NCBI GenBank assembly: GCA_017848755.1
Contig: JAFIHI010000031.1
Span: forward strand, 1 to 34,337
Length of the DNA: 34,337 bases
Direction of reading: 5' to 3'
Source: Nakamurella sp.
GTDB taxonomy: Bacteria; Actinomycetota; Actinomycetes; Mycobacteriales; Nakamurellaceae
The position numbers were made by a program, and so were the translations under genes. Below, in pieces: positions 33,565 to 34,337 of this stretch. The notes under the pieces were generated by a model that made no database searches, was not told where the DNA came from, and worked only from the letters and a program-made list of their open reading frames with translations. The first letter of the stretch is position 1; every line of letters starts with the position of its first letter.

Positions 33565-33984
33565 GCCGCCAGCCTATGACGGGTGCCCGGATCCGGTAGG
33601 CTACAGGGCGCGCAGTGTGCTTGAGCGTGCAGCGAGCGGAAAGAAGGGTTGCCGTGTTCGATTCGTCGTACACGCGCGAGCGCCTGCTCGTCGGTACCCG
33701 CACCGCGATCGTCGCCGCGGTCTGCTCGTGTCCGCGCGGTCACGCCTGGGCCTGAGTCGGCACACGGGACGCGGCGCGTCTGCCGGGACTGCCACGCTCC
33801 TGACGGCGCACCCTCTCGTTCGTCCGTCTCCGCCTTTTTCACGGCCTATTTCTTTCACTCGCGCCGTCGCTGTGGTCCCGTCCCCGAATCATGCGGGGTG
33901 AACGGCGCCACTCCTGTACGTGAATCGAAAAGCACCACTCGGCAACACGTCTCACAACAATTTCACCATTCGAGGAGCTCCCCC
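33565..33984. other. 420-bp gap before cysK: leader ORF and possible attenuator
   Basis: This stretch separates the divergent SDR and cysK genes. It holds a degenerate TATGACG (33575-33581), the leader ORF described separately, the inverted repeat GACGC-GGC-GCGTC shortly after that ORF, a pyrimidine-rich run (about 33820-33870), and CCCCG-N7-CGGGG (33882-33898). These pairings could be alternative structures controlled by translation of the leader. No other gene is seen. Confidence 0.45.
33654..33755 (+). CDS. Putative cysteine-responsive leader peptide upstream of cysK
   Basis: 33 codons from GTG 33654 after an AGAAGG ribosome site, ending TGA 33753-33755. The sequence includes RERLLVGTRT and then AAVCSCPRGH near the end. 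Actinobacterial genes for sulfur assimilation and cysteine synthesis are often preceded by tiny ORFs with an ERLLV-like start and clustered Cys codons, whose translation slows when cysteine is scarce and changes expression of the gene behind. Here the gene behind is cysK. The two Cys codons (24 and 26) are few compared with polycysteine leaders. Coding is inferred from ribosome site, position and composition. Confidence 0.5.
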   Translation: MFDSSYTRERLLVGTRTAIVAAVCSCPRGHAWA

Positions 33985-34337
33985 ATGGCACAGATCTATT
34001 CGAACGTCACCGAACTCGTCGGCCGGACCCCACTCGTCCAGCTCAACCGCATCACCGACGGCGCCGCGGGCACCGTGCTCGCGAAGCTCGAGTTCTACAA
34101 CCCGGCCAACTCCGTGAAGGACCGCATCGGCGTGTCCATCGTCGATGCGGCCGAGAAATCCGGCGATCTCCCGCCGGGAGGAACGATTGTCGAAGCGACC
34201 AGCGGCAACACCGGCATCGCGCTCGCCATGGCCGCCGCCGTGCTGGGCTATCGCATGGTGCGGATCATGCCGGAGGACCTGGCGGTCGAGCGCGCGCAGA
34301 CCAGGCAGGCCGACGGCGCCGAGCGGATCCTGAGGGC
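33985..34337 (+). CDS. cysK: Cysteine synthase (5' part only)
   Basis: 117 full codons, cut by the window end. Starts at ATG 33985 with a GAGGAG ribosome site. PLP enzyme making L-cysteine from O-acetylserine and sulfide. IYSNVTELVGRTPLVQLNRI (4-23), LAKLEFYNPANSVKDRIG (32-49, PLP Lys45) and EATSGNTGIALAMAAAVLGY (70-89) are canonical. From about residue 95, IMPEDLAVERAQTRQADGAE differs from the usual cysteine-synthase sequence MPE[TS]MSxERRxLLRAYGAE: the helix after the MPE motif is reworked. Whether that is a real subfamily or a late sequence error needs the missing part. Confidence 0.92.
   Translation, partial: MAQIYSNVTELVGRTPLVQLNRITDGAAGTVLAKLEFYNPANSVKDRIGVSIVDAAEKSGDLPPGGTIVEATSGNTGIALAMAAAVLGYRMVRIMPEDLAVERAQTRQADGAERILR

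Overview
The window comes from a GC-rich actinobacterium. The order Mycobacteriales (a Tsukamurella, Gordonia or Rhodococcus type) is the best guess. The basis is base composition, a FadE5-type acyl-CoA dehydrogenase, many lipoproteins with Ser/Thr/Pro-rich linkers, and a pyrE/SpoU-methyltransferase pair. The genus is inference. No rRNA, tRNA, CRISPR array, transposase or integrase is visible.

Layout. 1-3819: partial FAD-linked oxidase, DedA membrane protein, small membrane protein, SpoU methyltransferase and pyrE. 3991-9733: alpha/beta hydrolase, a two-gene ABC-2 exporter, an SDR and fadE5, the last with a palindromic operator upstream. 9901-14549: a lipoprotein with a von Willebrand type D-like domain, a DinB-fold protein, a small GNAT-like protein and a phospholipase-C-type phosphoesterase. 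14620-19943: a ComA-type phosphosulfolactate synthase homologue, a MmgE/PrpD protein, a DUF4287/DUF5655 protein, a GerMN/Gmad2 lipoprotein, a DCC thiol oxidoreductase and a small membrane protein. 20037-25088: a minus-strand mevalonate cluster, mvaD - phosphomevalonate kinase - a single 777-residue HMG-CoA reductase/mevalonate kinase fusion - idi. 25255-27726: a diaminopropionate ammonia-lyase with an M20 peptidase. 27804-31524: a hypothetical protein, a VOC protein, a hemerythrin/DUF2249 protein and a membrane protein with two ExxE motifs. 31705-32798: a small Cys-rich protein divergent from a DUF302-CsoR-family operon, with two CsoR/CstR-like palindromes between them. 32890-34337: a divergent SDR, then a cysteine-containing leader ORF ahead of a partial cysK.

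How the genes work together. The mevalonate block covers mevalonate formation from HMG-CoA through to DMAPP. HMG-CoA synthase is not in the window. Gene overlaps (GTGA between mvaD and the phosphomevalonate kinase gene, 20 bp between the fusion gene and idi) suggest one coupled transcript. Mycobacteriales normally make isoprenoids by the MEP route, so this is probably an accessory pathway.

The strongest unexplained signal is a dispersed 19-bp element, consensus ATCGAGTATGACGATGTTC. Near-perfect copies lie in four intergenic gaps and in two places inside the phosphomevalonate kinase gene, and degenerate copies lie at other gene junctions. Two large hairpins with arms of 21-23 bp form a second class of small intergenic element.
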